A stretch of 64,000 nucleotides of DNA from Deltaproteobacteria bacterium (GTDB lineage Bacteria; UBA10199; DSSB01; JACPFA01). The notes beneath the pieces were generated by a model that was not told the DNA's origin, did no database searches, and saw only the letters and a list, made by a program, of their open reading frames with translations. The translations under genes were made by a program, and so were the position numbers. Each line of letters begins with the position of its first letter. Within the stretch, counting starts at the first letter, position 1. Location: assembly GCA_016183235.1 (NCBI GenBank), contig JACPFA010000013.1:18682-82681 (forward strand). The letters run 5' to 3'. This document shows, piece after piece, positions 7,549 through 16,463 of the stretch.

Positions 7549-9491
7549 TCTCTAAATATTTTTCCAAAACACAAATCAAGGGGCTACAAAAAGTAGGGGA
7601 TGTTATCATCCCGGGCGATCTTGAATTTCCCGCTTTTTCCAAAACCGGTTTTATCATTCACGTTGATCGAATCCTAGATTACTTGCCCGCAACAGAGCGT
7701 AAGAGTTTTTGTCATTTAATGATTCTATTGCGTTTTTTGCCTAAATTTTTATTACGCATTATTTTTACGCTCACGGATAAAAATACAAAGTTTCCCTGGC
7801 TGCTGGGTACTGCCTTACGCCTATTGGACATTGGCGTAAAAGGAGTGGTGTTTACCCTCTATTACTCGATGCTCAAAGAACCCATCCCCATGGGCGGGAA
7901 AATCACTCAACTCATAAAATGGGACGCTAAAGTTGAACGTCCTAAATCCGATCCAAACGCGTCGAGCACCTTTCCAGAACCCAATTTGCAAAACCCAAGC
8001 CATCAAGACATTCAAAATATTTATGCGCGAGCGAAAGAAAGCAAAAAAGAATTACGCATGCTCCCCCTAGCGCAACGGCTTAAGTATGTTACATCGTTAA
8101 AAGAAATCATTCTTACACAATATGAATCCATCCTCGACCGTATTCAGGCCGATACCAAAAAATCCCGAACCGATGCCTTAATGTCAGAAATTTTTGGGGT
8201 CTTAGATCATCTCACTTATTTAGAAAAGTATGCGATCAAACAGCTACGTGATCGCAAGGTACCCACCCCGCTTTCTTTAATGGGCAAAAAATCAAAAATT
8301 CTCTTTGAACCGCTAGGTGTGGCATTGATCATCTCTCCCTGGAATTACCCCCTCTATCAAGCCCTGGTGCCGCTTACGACGGCATTTGTATGTGGCAATA
8401 GCGTGATCTATAAACCCTCCGAACTTACCCCCCTTACAGGGTTAGTCGAAGAACTCTTAACTCAAAGCGGCTTTCATCCTCATTGGATACAAGTCGTTTA
8501 TGGCGATGGGCAAGTGGGTGCCAAGCTCATTGAACCTCGCCCTGATAAAATATTTTTTACCGGCAGTGTTAAAACTGGCAAGGCCATCATGGCTAAGGCC
8601 GCTGCAGCCCTCATTCCGGTAGAATTAGAATTAGGTGGCAAAGACCCAATGATCGTGTTTGAAGATGTCAATCTTGATCGTGCAGTCAAGGGAGCCGTGT
8701 GGGGGGCTTTAACCAATACCGGGCAGGCCTGTACTTCTATTGAACGACTCTATGTTCAAGAATCGATCTATGATGAGTTCCGAGATAGGCTGATCCTTGA
8801 AATCCAAAAAGTGAAACAACAGGTCGATCACGACGGCAGCGCGGATATGGGAATCATGACCTCAACCCGGCAGATTCAGATCATCCGTGAACAATTAGAA
8901 GATGCCATTAAACAAGGGGCAAAAATTCTCACCGGTCGAAATTGGGATTATGTCTCCCCCTTCATCCCCCCTATTCTTTTAGAAAACACCACCGCTGCCA
9001 TGAAAATAAACCAAGAAGAAACCTTTGGCCCGCTGCTTCCGCTTTTTAAATTTCGGGATGAAGCAAGCGTGATTGCATTGGCCAACGATAGCCCCTTTGG
9101 CCTGTCGGCCAGTGTGTGGACGGCTGACCTGAATCGTGCCATGCGCGTCACCAAGGCCTTAGAAACGGGGAATGTTTCTATCAACAATGTCATGTTGACC
9201 GAAGGCAACCATGCACTGCCCTTTGGGGGCACCAAACAAAGTGGCATTGGCCGTTATAAGGGTGAGTTTGGTTTTTATTGCTTCACGAATATTAAATCGG
9301 TTTTGATCGATAAAAATGGCAAAAAAATCGAAGCCAATTGGTACCCTTACACTCCACAAAAATATCAGATTTTCAAAAAAATGATGGCGGGGTTGTTTGG
9401 AGAAGGGGTCAGGTCTTTGGGTCGTTTTATCATCAACGGGCTTAAGCTTGAACGTTATAGTAATAAAGTAGGTAAAAAGGGAAGGACATAG
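7545..9491 (+). CDS. Aldehyde dehydrogenase with an N-terminal extra domain (GMC partner-like)
   Basis: 648 aa, about 180 longer than a usual ALDH. Residues ~165-600 are an NAD(P)-dependent aldehyde dehydrogenase: IISPWNYP substrate/NAD region, FTGSVKTGK, catalytic Glu362 in ELGGK and catalytic Cys396 in GQACTS. Residues 1-~145 are a helical, partly hydrophobic domain starting MISKYFSKTQIKGLQKVGDVIIPG. This part resembles the small subunits that accompany GMC dehydrogenases (gluconate 2-dehydrogenase subunit 3-like). The start overlaps the GMC gene (ATGA). I infer a bifunctional partner: the N-domain docks the GMC enzyme and the ALDH oxidises its aldehyde product. The ALDH call is certain; the N-domain identity is tentative. 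Confidence 0.9.
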   Translation: MISKYFSKTQIKGLQKVGDVIIPGDLEFPAFSKTGFIIHVDRILDYLPATERKSFCHLMILLRFLPKFLLRIIFTLTDKNTKFPWLLGTALRLLDIGVKGVVFTLYYSMLKEPIPMGGKITQLIKWDAKVERPKSDPNASSTFPEPNLQNPSHQDIQNIYARAKESKKELRMLPLAQRLKYVTSLKEIILTQYESILDRIQADTKKSRTDALMSEIFGVLDHLTYLEKYAIKQLRDRKVPTPLSLMGKKSKILFEPLGVALIISPWNYPLYQALVPLTTAFVCGNSVIYKPSELTPLTGLVEELLTQSGFHPHWIQVVYGDGQVGAKLIEPRPDKIFFTGSVKTGKAIMAKAAAALIPVELELGGKDPMIVFEDVNLDRAVKGAVWGALTNTGQACTSIERLYVQESIYDEFRDRLILEIQKVKQQVDHDGSADMGIMTSTRQIQIIREQLEDAIKQGAKILTGRNWDYVSPFIPPILLENTTAAMKINQEETFGPLLPLFKFRDEASVIALANDSPFGLSASVWTADLNRAMRVTKALETGNVSINNVMLTEGNHALPFGGTKQSGIGRYKGEFGFYCFTNIKSVLIDKNGKKIEANWYPYTPQKYQIFKKMMAGLFGEGVRSLGRFIINGLKLERYSNKVGKKGRT

Positions 9492-9497
9492 CCCTAT

Positions 9498-9600
9498 TGT
9501 CATTGCGAGGGCTCCTTCGGCAAGCCTCAGGATAAACTCCGCAATCTTCCTTTTTATAATAATGAAGATTGCCACGGGCCTAAAGGCCCTCGCAATGACA
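9498..9600. repeat. Family A palindromic repeat cluster
   Basis: Begins TGTCATTGCGAGGGC and ends CCCTCGCAATGACA, enclosing GCAATCTTCC and GGAAGATTGCC-like arms around an AT-rich centre. It fills the gap between the ALDH stop and the next start. Confidence 0.85.
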
Positions 9601-9606
9601 TAATCT

Positions 9607-10806
9607 ATGTTTCAAAACTACCAACAATTACGTCAGCTACTCACTAACGAAACCTACCCTTTAATAGTGGTGGATCTTGACGTCTTAACTGCCAACACGC
9701 AAAGGATCGCTCAAAAAATCAAAGCCGCAGGCAAATCTTTACGCATCGCTACCAAATCCATTCGTGTCCCCTATTTAATTTCCCTTATTCAAAAAATAGC
9801 CGGCCCCACCGCTCGAGGGCTCATGTGTTTTTCTATGCAAGAAGCAGATCAACTTTCCCAACTTGGTTTTGATGATCTCTTGATCGCCTATCCCACCGTA
9901 CAGCCACAAGAATTAAAAATTTTCCGTAAACTCATCGATACTGGCAAAAAAGTTACCCTGATGGTTGACCATGAATTTCATTTAGAACCCTTAAAATCGG
10001 TGGCTAGCCCAGCTCAACCCTTACCTGTGTGTATTGATATTGACATGTCTTATCGGCTTTTTAATTCCATTCATCTTGGAGTTTATCGTTCGTCTATTCG
10101 AAACATCGCTGACTTTTCTCGATTACTCGACCGCATTCAAAATGCTGCTTATTTACAGCTCGCTGGGATTATGGGTTACGAAGCCCAAATTGCAGGGCTC
10201 CCCGATCAAAATCCTTTTTCAGCCACCACGAATTTTATTAAAAAATGGGTCCGCCAGCGTTCGAAAAAAATTGTTTATGAAAAACGAAAAAGAATTGTTG
10301 AATTATTGAACCAAAAAAAGATTTCATTAGATTTTTTTAATGGTGGTGGAACTGGTAGCCTAACCAGCACCCTCGAAGAACCTTGGATTAGCGAAGTTAC
10401 AGCGGGTTCAGGTTTTTTACAGTCTCACTTGTTTGATTATTACCAAGACAATGTCAACGAACCTGCGTTTTGCTTCGGCCTACCCATCACTCGTATCCCA
10501 GAAAAAGGCATCGTTACCTGTCAAAGCGGGGGATTTATAGCCAGTGGCACCCTATCCCCAGATAAAGCCCCTCAAGTTTTTCTGCCTAAGCATCTAGAAC
10601 CTATTTCGAATGAAGGTTTTGGTGAAGTTCAAACTCCCTTAAAAACTTTAGAAAGCAACAAACTTTCGATGGGGGATCCCATCTTTTTCCGCCCTGCCAA
10701 GGCTGGCGAAATTGCCGAACGCTTTAATGAATATGTTCTAATTCAAGGCGGACAAATCGTTGATAGGGTTAAAACTTATCGTGGTTTAGGCTGGAATTTT
10801 TTCTAA
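9607..10806 (+). CDS. PLP fold-type III enzyme, D-threonine aldolase / amino-acid deaminase-like
   Basis: 399 aa, alanine-racemase-like N-terminal barrel followed by a C-terminal beta domain. The N-terminus has the pattern PLIVVDLDVLTANTQRIA...RIATKSIRVP, where the Lys of ATKS is the expected PLP Schiff-base residue. The glycine-rich NGGGTGS (residues ~245) binds the PLP phosphate. Relatives include D-threonine aldolase, D-serine dehydratase and proteins annotated 'amino acid deaminase/aldolase'. The substrate cannot be read from sequence. The start is ATG 9607, just after a repeat. The next gene starts 40 bases downstream on the same strand. Confidence 0.8.
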   Translation: MFQNYQQLRQLLTNETYPLIVVDLDVLTANTQRIAQKIKAAGKSLRIATKSIRVPYLISLIQKIAGPTARGLMCFSMQEADQLSQLGFDDLLIAYPTVQPQELKIFRKLIDTGKKVTLMVDHEFHLEPLKSVASPAQPLPVCIDIDMSYRLFNSIHLGVYRSSIRNIADFSRLLDRIQNAAYLQLAGIMGYEAQIAGLPDQNPFSATTNFIKKWVRQRSKKIVYEKRKRIVELLNQKKISLDFFNGGGTGSLTSTLEEPWISEVTAGSGFLQSHLFDYYQDNVNEPAFCFGLPITRIPEKGIVTCQSGGFIASGTLSPDKAPQVFLPKHLEPISNEGFGEVQTPLKTLESNKLSMGDPIFFRPAKAGEIAERFNEYVLIQGGQIVDRVKTYRGLGWNFF

Positions 10807-10845
10807 TTGGGTCCTGATCCACTTCATGATAAGTTTAAATAAATT

Positions 10846-12792
10846 GTGCTACTCTTACCATTGATAAAAATATTTCTAGTTTTCTCCCTATCTGGCTTTG
10901 CCATCTTTACCTATTTCCCCAAAATGTTCGACAATTTTCGTGGAATTATCGATCGCACGATTTTAGCCTTTTTAGTCGGAGCGCTTTTTTTTACCTTATT
11001 GTTTTACCCCGCTCAAAGTTTAATCGGTCTCAAAATTACACTCACTAATATTTTAATTATATTCGGTTTATTATGTCTCCCGGCCCTACTGATTCGAATA
11101 AGAAAGGGGTTATCGCCCCTTTCAATCAAACCCAAGGCCTTAGCCCAAGGTTTGCTTTTAATATTACTTGGGATTATTTTTAGTTTAAGTCTTAGTATAC
11201 GATTACAAAATGCCCAAAAATATCCCAACTACCTATTAGATTCCGACCCTTATCGGCACGAGGTACGTACCTACGCCATGATGCAAACCGGAACGATCAG
11301 CAAATTTGACCCTCTCATTATCGGCGAAACCCCCATTTTTGAACTGCAGGGCTGTTATGTCCTTGCGGCATTGCTCGGTATCCTGGGGAATTTTAGTGCT
11401 TGGCAAATTTGGATGTGGGGGGCTCAAAGTGCGGGTGCTCTGTGCATTTTAGCCATGTATCTCTTAGCCAAATATACCCACGAAATGCTGTCGCGCGAGT
11501 TCCAATGGAAAGAACGTTCTTTTTTAGGGCTTCAAGCCGCCTACTGGGCAGGGTTGATTGCAGCCGCACTGTTAGGCGCATCTCCGGTCCACATTTTACG
11601 CACCAACATGGGGTTTTCTGAAGGTTTTGCCCTCCCCTATTTCCCACTAACCATTCTGTTTTATCTTTTTTGTATTCACCATCGAGAAAAAATTTATTTC
11701 ATCCTCTTTGGGCTCTTTTTCACCATGTTGACCTTTAATAATCCCACCTCAGCCGTTTTTCTGGTCCCTCCTTTCCTGTTTCATACCCTTTGGATTACTT
11801 TCACCCGTCGGCAATATTTTCATCTCACCGGTTTCGCTCTGGCAGCGGGCGTTTTCTTGGTTTGGGTCTTCATTTGGAAATTTAATTTTTTAGCCACGCC
11901 CTTTTTCCAAACCGCCTCTCATTTATCAGAAACTGGAACCAAAGGTATTTTAAAAGACGTGGGGGTAGGAAAAACTTTGATGCAATCGCTCGCTTTAGGT
12001 TGGAAAGAATTTAAAGTCCAGGCCCTACGCAATCTTACGTCTTTGCAACTTTTTGGAATAATGATGGCTTGGTTGGGATTCCTCATTCTTTCATTTAAAC
12101 GTTTTCGCTATCAATTGGGTGACACCAGTTCGTTTTTGATTAGCTCCACGGTCATTTTATTCAGCGTACTTTTCCTCATCCCATTCGGATTTATCTCTTT
12201 TACCATGTATTATTATCGCCATTTTATTCCGCTGGCCCATCTGTCAGCATTGCTGATCGCTACCCTTGTGGTTTGGCTTGCCACACAAAAAGAAACCCTC
12301 AAACCCTATTTAGTTTCAGCCAGCATGATTGCCGCATTAACCATCAGTTATAAAGCAAAACCCTGGGGCACCTGGGGGCTCAATTGTTCTCATGAAGAAT
12401 ATTCTAGCGCCCGCTGGATCAATCAAAATGCCCCTAGCGATGCTATTATTATTGCCAATTGGTTCACGGGAGACTTTCTGCGCAGTCTTACGAAACGTCA
12501 AGTCATCATGAGCGACTATGCACGGGATGAAGTCGCGAAGGCAGATAAACATACAAACTTGGATATCCGTATTTTACCCAAAGATACCAACAAGGTCATT
12601 GAATACATTCAAAAGAATCCCGGCACCTATTACTTGATCACCAGCAAATGGGGCCCTTGGGGCAAATACGACGAAGATCAACGGTTTGAATTATTAAAGA
12701 CCCACGGCACTAAAAAGAAAGACCAGTCCAAAATCTATCGTATTGATCCCAATCGCATTCTACCTATAACTACGCCCGCTTTACCTCCTTAA
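10846..12792 (+). CDS. Large polytopic membrane protein, possible GT-C-fold glycosyltransferase
   Basis: 648 aa starting at GTG, with roughly 11-13 predicted membrane segments. A long first extracytoplasmic loop holds LLDSDPYRHEVRTYAM, reminiscent of the DxD-containing first loop of GT-C enzymes such as STT3/PglB and of GT39-type mannosyltransferases. The last ~150 residues (SSARWINQNAPSDAIIIANWFTGDF..., YYLITSKWGPWGKYDED) form a soluble C-terminal domain, also typical of GT-C proteins. I infer a lipid-linked sugar transferase at the inner membrane. A WWDxG motif diagnostic of oligosaccharyltransferases is not seen, so the exact family is open. Confidence 0.6.
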   Translation: MLLLPLIKIFLVFSLSGFAIFTYFPKMFDNFRGIIDRTILAFLVGALFFTLLFYPAQSLIGLKITLTNILIIFGLLCLPALLIRIRKGLSPLSIKPKALAQGLLLILLGIIFSLSLSIRLQNAQKYPNYLLDSDPYRHEVRTYAMMQTGTISKFDPLIIGETPIFELQGCYVLAALLGILGNFSAWQIWMWGAQSAGALCILAMYLLAKYTHEMLSREFQWKERSFLGLQAAYWAGLIAAALLGASPVHILRTNMGFSEGFALPYFPLTILFYLFCIHHREKIYFILFGLFFTMLTFNNPTSAVFLVPPFLFHTLWITFTRRQYFHLTGFALAAGVFLVWVFIWKFNFLATPFFQTASHLSETGTKGILKDVGVGKTLMQSLALGWKEFKVQALRNLTSLQLFGIMMAWLGFLILSFKRFRYQLGDTSSFLISSTVILFSVLFLIPFGFISFTMYYYRHFIPLAHLSALLIATLVVWLATQKETLKPYLVSASMIAALTISYKAKPWGTWGLNCSHEEYSSARWINQNAPSDAIIIANWFTGDFLRSLTKRQVIMSDYARDEVAKADKHTNLDIRILPKDTNKVIEYIQKNPGTYYLITSKWGPWGKYDEDQRFELLKTHGTKKKDQSKIYRIDPNRILPITTPALPP

Positions 12793-12861
12793 CGAAAAGC
12801 CCTTTCAAACAGGAAAAAATCAGGTTATACTCCTCCCTCTGCCGAAGCCCTGGAAGTTTTT

Positions 12862-14379
12862 ATGCGAAAGAAAAAAGTAGCACTTGTTAATCCTCCCAAT
12901 CAGTACATGTTACCTTCCAATACACCTGCCTTTCTTTCTAAGAAGGAGGGCGTTGGAGCCCTACCACCTCTAGGGTTATTGTTTATTGCAAGTTACTTAA
13001 AAAAAAATTCAGACCATGAACTCCTTTTTTTAGATGGGGTCGTTGACAAACTGGATCATCAAACGATTGCCCAACGAATTGTCGATTTTAAGGCCGACGT
13101 TGTGGGTATCACCACCATCACTTTCTTTTTAGTTGATTGCATTCAAGTTGCTAAGGCCATTAAAAAACTTGAACCCTCTATCAAGGTTGTCATGGGTGGG
13201 CCTCATGTCGCCATTTACCCAGAAGAAACCGCCAAGCTTGGTTGTTGTGATTTTGTCCTCAAAGGTGAGTGCGAACAATCTTTTACTCAACTTGTTAATC
13301 ATATTGAAGATGAAGAAGAGATCAAAAAAATTAATGGTATTTATTTTAAAACTAAAAATGGAACTTTCTTCTCCAATCCTCACGTCGATTTTGTGCAAGA
13401 TCTAGATTCCCTCCCTTTTCCTGACCGGTCTCTTATTCCATACAAAAAATATAACTCTATTTTAAGTCAGGAAAAACTGGGTGGCGGTTATGTAACAACG
13501 ATATTTAGCAGTCGCGGTTGCCCCTTTAAATGTATCTTTTGTGATCGTCCCACTTTGGGAAAAAACTTTAGGTTTCATAGCCCTGAATACGTTCTTTCAG
13601 AAATCCAACATGCCTATAGTTTAGGTGTTCGCGAATTTTTCTTTTATGATGACACATTTACGATCAACCGAGAGCGGGTCATGAAATTATGCCAGCTCAT
13701 CTTAGCAAATAACCTAAAAATAATTTTTGATATCCGTACTCGGGTCAACAATGTCGACGAAGAGTTGTTAACGGTCATGAAAAGAGCCGGTCTTGGGCGA
13801 GTTCACTATGGTATTGAAGCAGGTTCAGAAGAGATATTAAAAAAATTAAAAAAAGGTATTACTAAATCGTTAGCACGCAAGGCACTTAAAGCTACCAAAA
13901 ATTTGGGAATTGAATGTCTTGGTTACTTTATGTTTGGTGCACCCAGTGAAACAAAAAAGCAAATGTTAGAAACCGTTGCCTTTGCTAAAGAATTATCTCC
14001 TGACTATTGTCATTTTGCGGTCTTAACTCCTTTTCCAGGAACACCCATCTATCTAGAAATGGTTCAAAACAATCTCACCGCTGACTATTGGAAGGCCTAC
14101 GCTGAAAATCCTACTCCTAATTTTGTTCCGCCTTTTTATCCTGCTGGGTTATCAAGAGAGGAACTCATCATCATTCTCTCTCGAGCCTATAAGAAATTTT
14201 ACATGACTCCAAAATATATCTTAAAACAATTAATTAAGATCCGAACGCCTGGAATGCTTTGGAAGAGAATGAGAGTATTTTTTAATTTATTTTTTACAAA
14301 AACAAAGAAATTAATAGCCCTTGACCCTGAAAATACCTCTTTCGAAAAAGCTACCCCAATGGAAGGATTCTTTCAGTAA
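12862..14379 (+). CDS. B12-binding radical SAM protein
   Basis: 505 aa. The N-terminal ~150 residues are a cobalamin-binding-type domain (VALVNPPNQY, GALPPLGLLFIASYL, VVMGGPHVAIYPEE). They are followed by a radical SAM core with the cluster motif CPFKCIFC (Cys220, Cys224, Cys227). The usual GIEAGSEE and FMFGAPSET segments lie further on. The family (BchE/HpnP/HpnJ-like) carries out methylations or C-C bond rearrangements; the substrate is unknown. It follows the polytopic membrane protein by 69 bases on the same strand and may act on the same lipid or glycan. It is convergent with nadC (17-base gap). Confidence 0.88.
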   Translation: MRKKKVALVNPPNQYMLPSNTPAFLSKKEGVGALPPLGLLFIASYLKKNSDHELLFLDGVVDKLDHQTIAQRIVDFKADVVGITTITFFLVDCIQVAKAIKKLEPSIKVVMGGPHVAIYPEETAKLGCCDFVLKGECEQSFTQLVNHIEDEEEIKKINGIYFKTKNGTFFSNPHVDFVQDLDSLPFPDRSLIPYKKYNSILSQEKLGGGYVTTIFSSRGCPFKCIFCDRPTLGKNFRFHSPEYVLSEIQHAYSLGVREFFFYDDTFTINRERVMKLCQLILANNLKIIFDIRTRVNNVDEELLTVMKRAGLGRVHYGIEAGSEEILKKLKKGITKSLARKALKATKNLGIECLGYFMFGAPSETKKQMLETVAFAKELSPDYCHFAVLTPFPGTPIYLEMVQNNLTADYWKAYAENPTPNFVPPFYPAGLSREELIIILSRAYKKFYMTPKYILKQLIKIRTPGMLWKRMRVFFNLFFTKTKKLIALDPENTSFEKATPMEGFFQ

Positions 14380-14396
14380 TCGTCGATGGCCGTTTT

Positions 14397-15236
14397 TCAA
14401 CAGCTCTCCAAAAGAAAGCTCATATCCAAGGCAGGTGCAGAATGAGTAAGCCTGCCAATAGAAATATAATCGACACCTGTCCTGGCAATCGCTCGAACAT
14501 TTTTTAACGTAACCCCCCCTGAAGACTCGAGTTTAGTTCGCCCAACAGCTAGTTTTACAGCCTTTTTCAAAACTGGGATTGGAAAATTGTCAAGCAAGAT
14601 TCGTTTGACTCTGGTTTGCAAGGCCTGCTGCAATTCGGAAAGATTACGTACCTCTAAAATAAGATTATTTCTGTCTTTCGAAAATTTCTCGATTGCCTGT
14701 CTAATGGAACCAGCTATTTTAATATGATTTTCTTTAATCAATATTCCATCGGCCAAAGAAAATCGGTGGTTCTCACCCCCTCCCATTAGCACTGCCCACT
14801 TTTCTAATAAACGTAAACCTGACAAGGTTTTGCGTGTGTCTAAAATTTTAACCTTCGTTCCTGCCACCGCTTGAACATAGCGTTGTGTCTCTGTTGCAAT
14901 GCCACTTAAGTGTTGTAGCAAATTAAGTAACGTCCTTTCACCTGCCAATAGTGACTCTACGGACCCTTCTAAGGTCGCAATGATTTCACCTTGTTTTACT
15001 GTCTGCCCATCTTTCTTCTTTAGTTGCACGCGTACACTGCCAGGCAAAAGGCTAAAGGTAAGCGGAATAGCGATGGTCCCAGCAAAAATCCCTTTTTGCT
15101 TGGCTAATAAAATACCCTTGGCTTTTTTAATTGGATTCTTTTTTAAAATTAAATCTGTGGTTAAATCACGATTAGCTTTATCTTCCTTCAAAGCTAACTT
15201 AAGGACTCGCAAGAACTCTTGTCGTAAGTTTTTCAT
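14397..15236 (-). CDS. nadC: Nicotinate-nucleotide pyrophosphorylase (carboxylating)
   Basis: 279 aa, full length. Converts quinolinate and PRPP to nicotinate mononucleotide in de novo NAD synthesis. Family motifs are ERTLLNLLQHLSGIAT, KILDTRKTLSGLR, GGGENHRFSLADGILIKENH and ESSGGVTLKNV, with GVDYISIGRLTHS near the end. The start ATG directly abuts the stop codon of the upstream SPASM radical SAM gene (zero spacing), so the two are very likely cotranscribed and coupled. No nadA or nadB lies in the window. Confidence 0.96.
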   Translation of the reverse strand: MKNLRQEFLRVLKLALKEDKANRDLTTDLILKKNPIKKAKGILLAKQKGIFAGTIAIPLTFSLLPGSVRVQLKKKDGQTVKQGEIIATLEGSVESLLAGERTLLNLLQHLSGIATETQRYVQAVAGTKVKILDTRKTLSGLRLLEKWAVLMGGGENHRFSLADGILIKENHIKIAGSIRQAIEKFSKDRNNLILEVRNLSELQQALQTRVKRILLDNFPIPVLKKAVKLAVGRTKLESSGGVTLKNVRAIARTGVDYISIGRLTHSAPALDMSFLLESC

Positions 15237-16334
15237 TTATCTTAACATGCCTTTTAATCTTTGCACAAACAGGTCTCCCGTTAACAAAGCGCTAGGAGTT
15301 ACCTCGCAGCCTACCCAACACCCAGGGCATTTTTTAACCCACTGTCGATCTTTGGTTAATCGGTCCGAGAACCATAGTTCTTGGAATGACAACTGTCTTA
15401 AATTGCCCACTCGGTTGGTATTAAAGTAACAAATGGGCACATCGCCATTGGGCAAGATTCGTAAATGCCGATGCAGGGCAATACAACTGGGGTTTGGATC
15501 ACCCTTTTTAAGCAAAAGACGATTGCGCAGACCTAAGAGATAGTTTTGTAAGACCCAACGTTCTACCCGAGAATTAACATATTCTGCATGCTCGTCAAAT
15601 AAATCTAATAACTCTTCCAAAGTATTCTGAGAATAATGCCCAAATAGTTTCATCTCTCCTGGATAAGAAGGCGCAATATTTTTATAGCCGCCTTGAGAAT
15701 AAATAGGTGCTTCTTGAACTGCAAAACCTGTATGTAACGGAACCTGCAACTTATCTAGGACCGCCCTTAATTCCAGATATTGTTCTTTTGGATCTTCAGC
15801 TGTAAGTACCTGATTAACACCAAAATAAAACCGCGGCTTACTTTTGCGCAAAGCCGCCAAACGTTTGACCGTTTCAAAAGACCGTTTCCACGCATCTTGG
15901 CCCCGAATGCGATCTTGGGTGGCACCATAACCATCAATGGAAATCTTAATATCTAAATTAGTAGGTAAGGCATAATTTTCAACAAAACTCACAACCCGAT
16001 CGGTCAAAAAACCATTGCTCGTAATGTGAATGTAATAAGGTTTGGTATACTGGTAAATTATTTTTGCCCGCTCATACAAATCACCCAAAATAAAGGGCTC
16101 ACCCCCACTCAACCGAATAGCCAACAATTGTCGCAATTGTGAAAAAATTTTATCGACTTCGTCTAGTTGTAAGGTGGCTTCTTCTTTGGTCTTCCAAGAA
16201 TCACACATAATACAATGGGCATTGCATTTCAGCGTAACCTGATAGGTTACATAGGAAGGATAATCAATCTTACCCATCCGCTCCCGAACAATCGTCTTTA
16301 ATAAATTGAAATAAGAAATCATTTCGTTGAACAT
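15237..16334 (-). CDS. Radical SAM protein with SPASM-type C-terminal cluster domain
   Basis: 365 aa. The cluster motif is CNAHCIMC (Cys37, Cys41, Cys44), followed by RLSGGEPFILGDL and the SIDGYG segment of the radical SAM core. The C-terminus carries further cysteines (CIALHRHLRILPNGDVPICYF..., CPGCWVGC) typical of SPASM or twitch auxiliary clusters. Such enzymes modify peptides or small molecules. No small precursor peptide is recognisable next to it. It is immediately upstream of nadC with no gap. This pairing may reflect shared transcription only; a role in NAD synthesis is not implied. Confidence 0.88.
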   Translation of the reverse strand: MFNEMISYFNLLKTIVRERMGKIDYPSYVTYQVTLKCNAHCIMCDSWKTKEEATLQLDEVDKIFSQLRQLLAIRLSGGEPFILGDLYERAKIIYQYTKPYYIHITSNGFLTDRVVSFVENYALPTNLDIKISIDGYGATQDRIRGQDAWKRSFETVKRLAALRKSKPRFYFGVNQVLTAEDPKEQYLELRAVLDKLQVPLHTGFAVQEAPIYSQGGYKNIAPSYPGEMKLFGHYSQNTLEELLDLFDEHAEYVNSRVERWVLQNYLLGLRNRLLLKKGDPNPSCIALHRHLRILPNGDVPICYFNTNRVGNLRQLSFQELWFSDRLTKDRQWVKKCPGCWVGCEVTPSALLTGDLFVQRLKGMLR

Positions 16335-16463
16335 ACCTTGAAGACAAGAGAGTGTCGAGGGTACTTTGATATTACAAAAAGTGATTTAAGTGAACATGAG
16401 ATAGAAGGTAAAGTAAAGCGTGTCAACGGCTTCTGCAGCGTTTGTTTTAGGGAGAGGGCGAGG

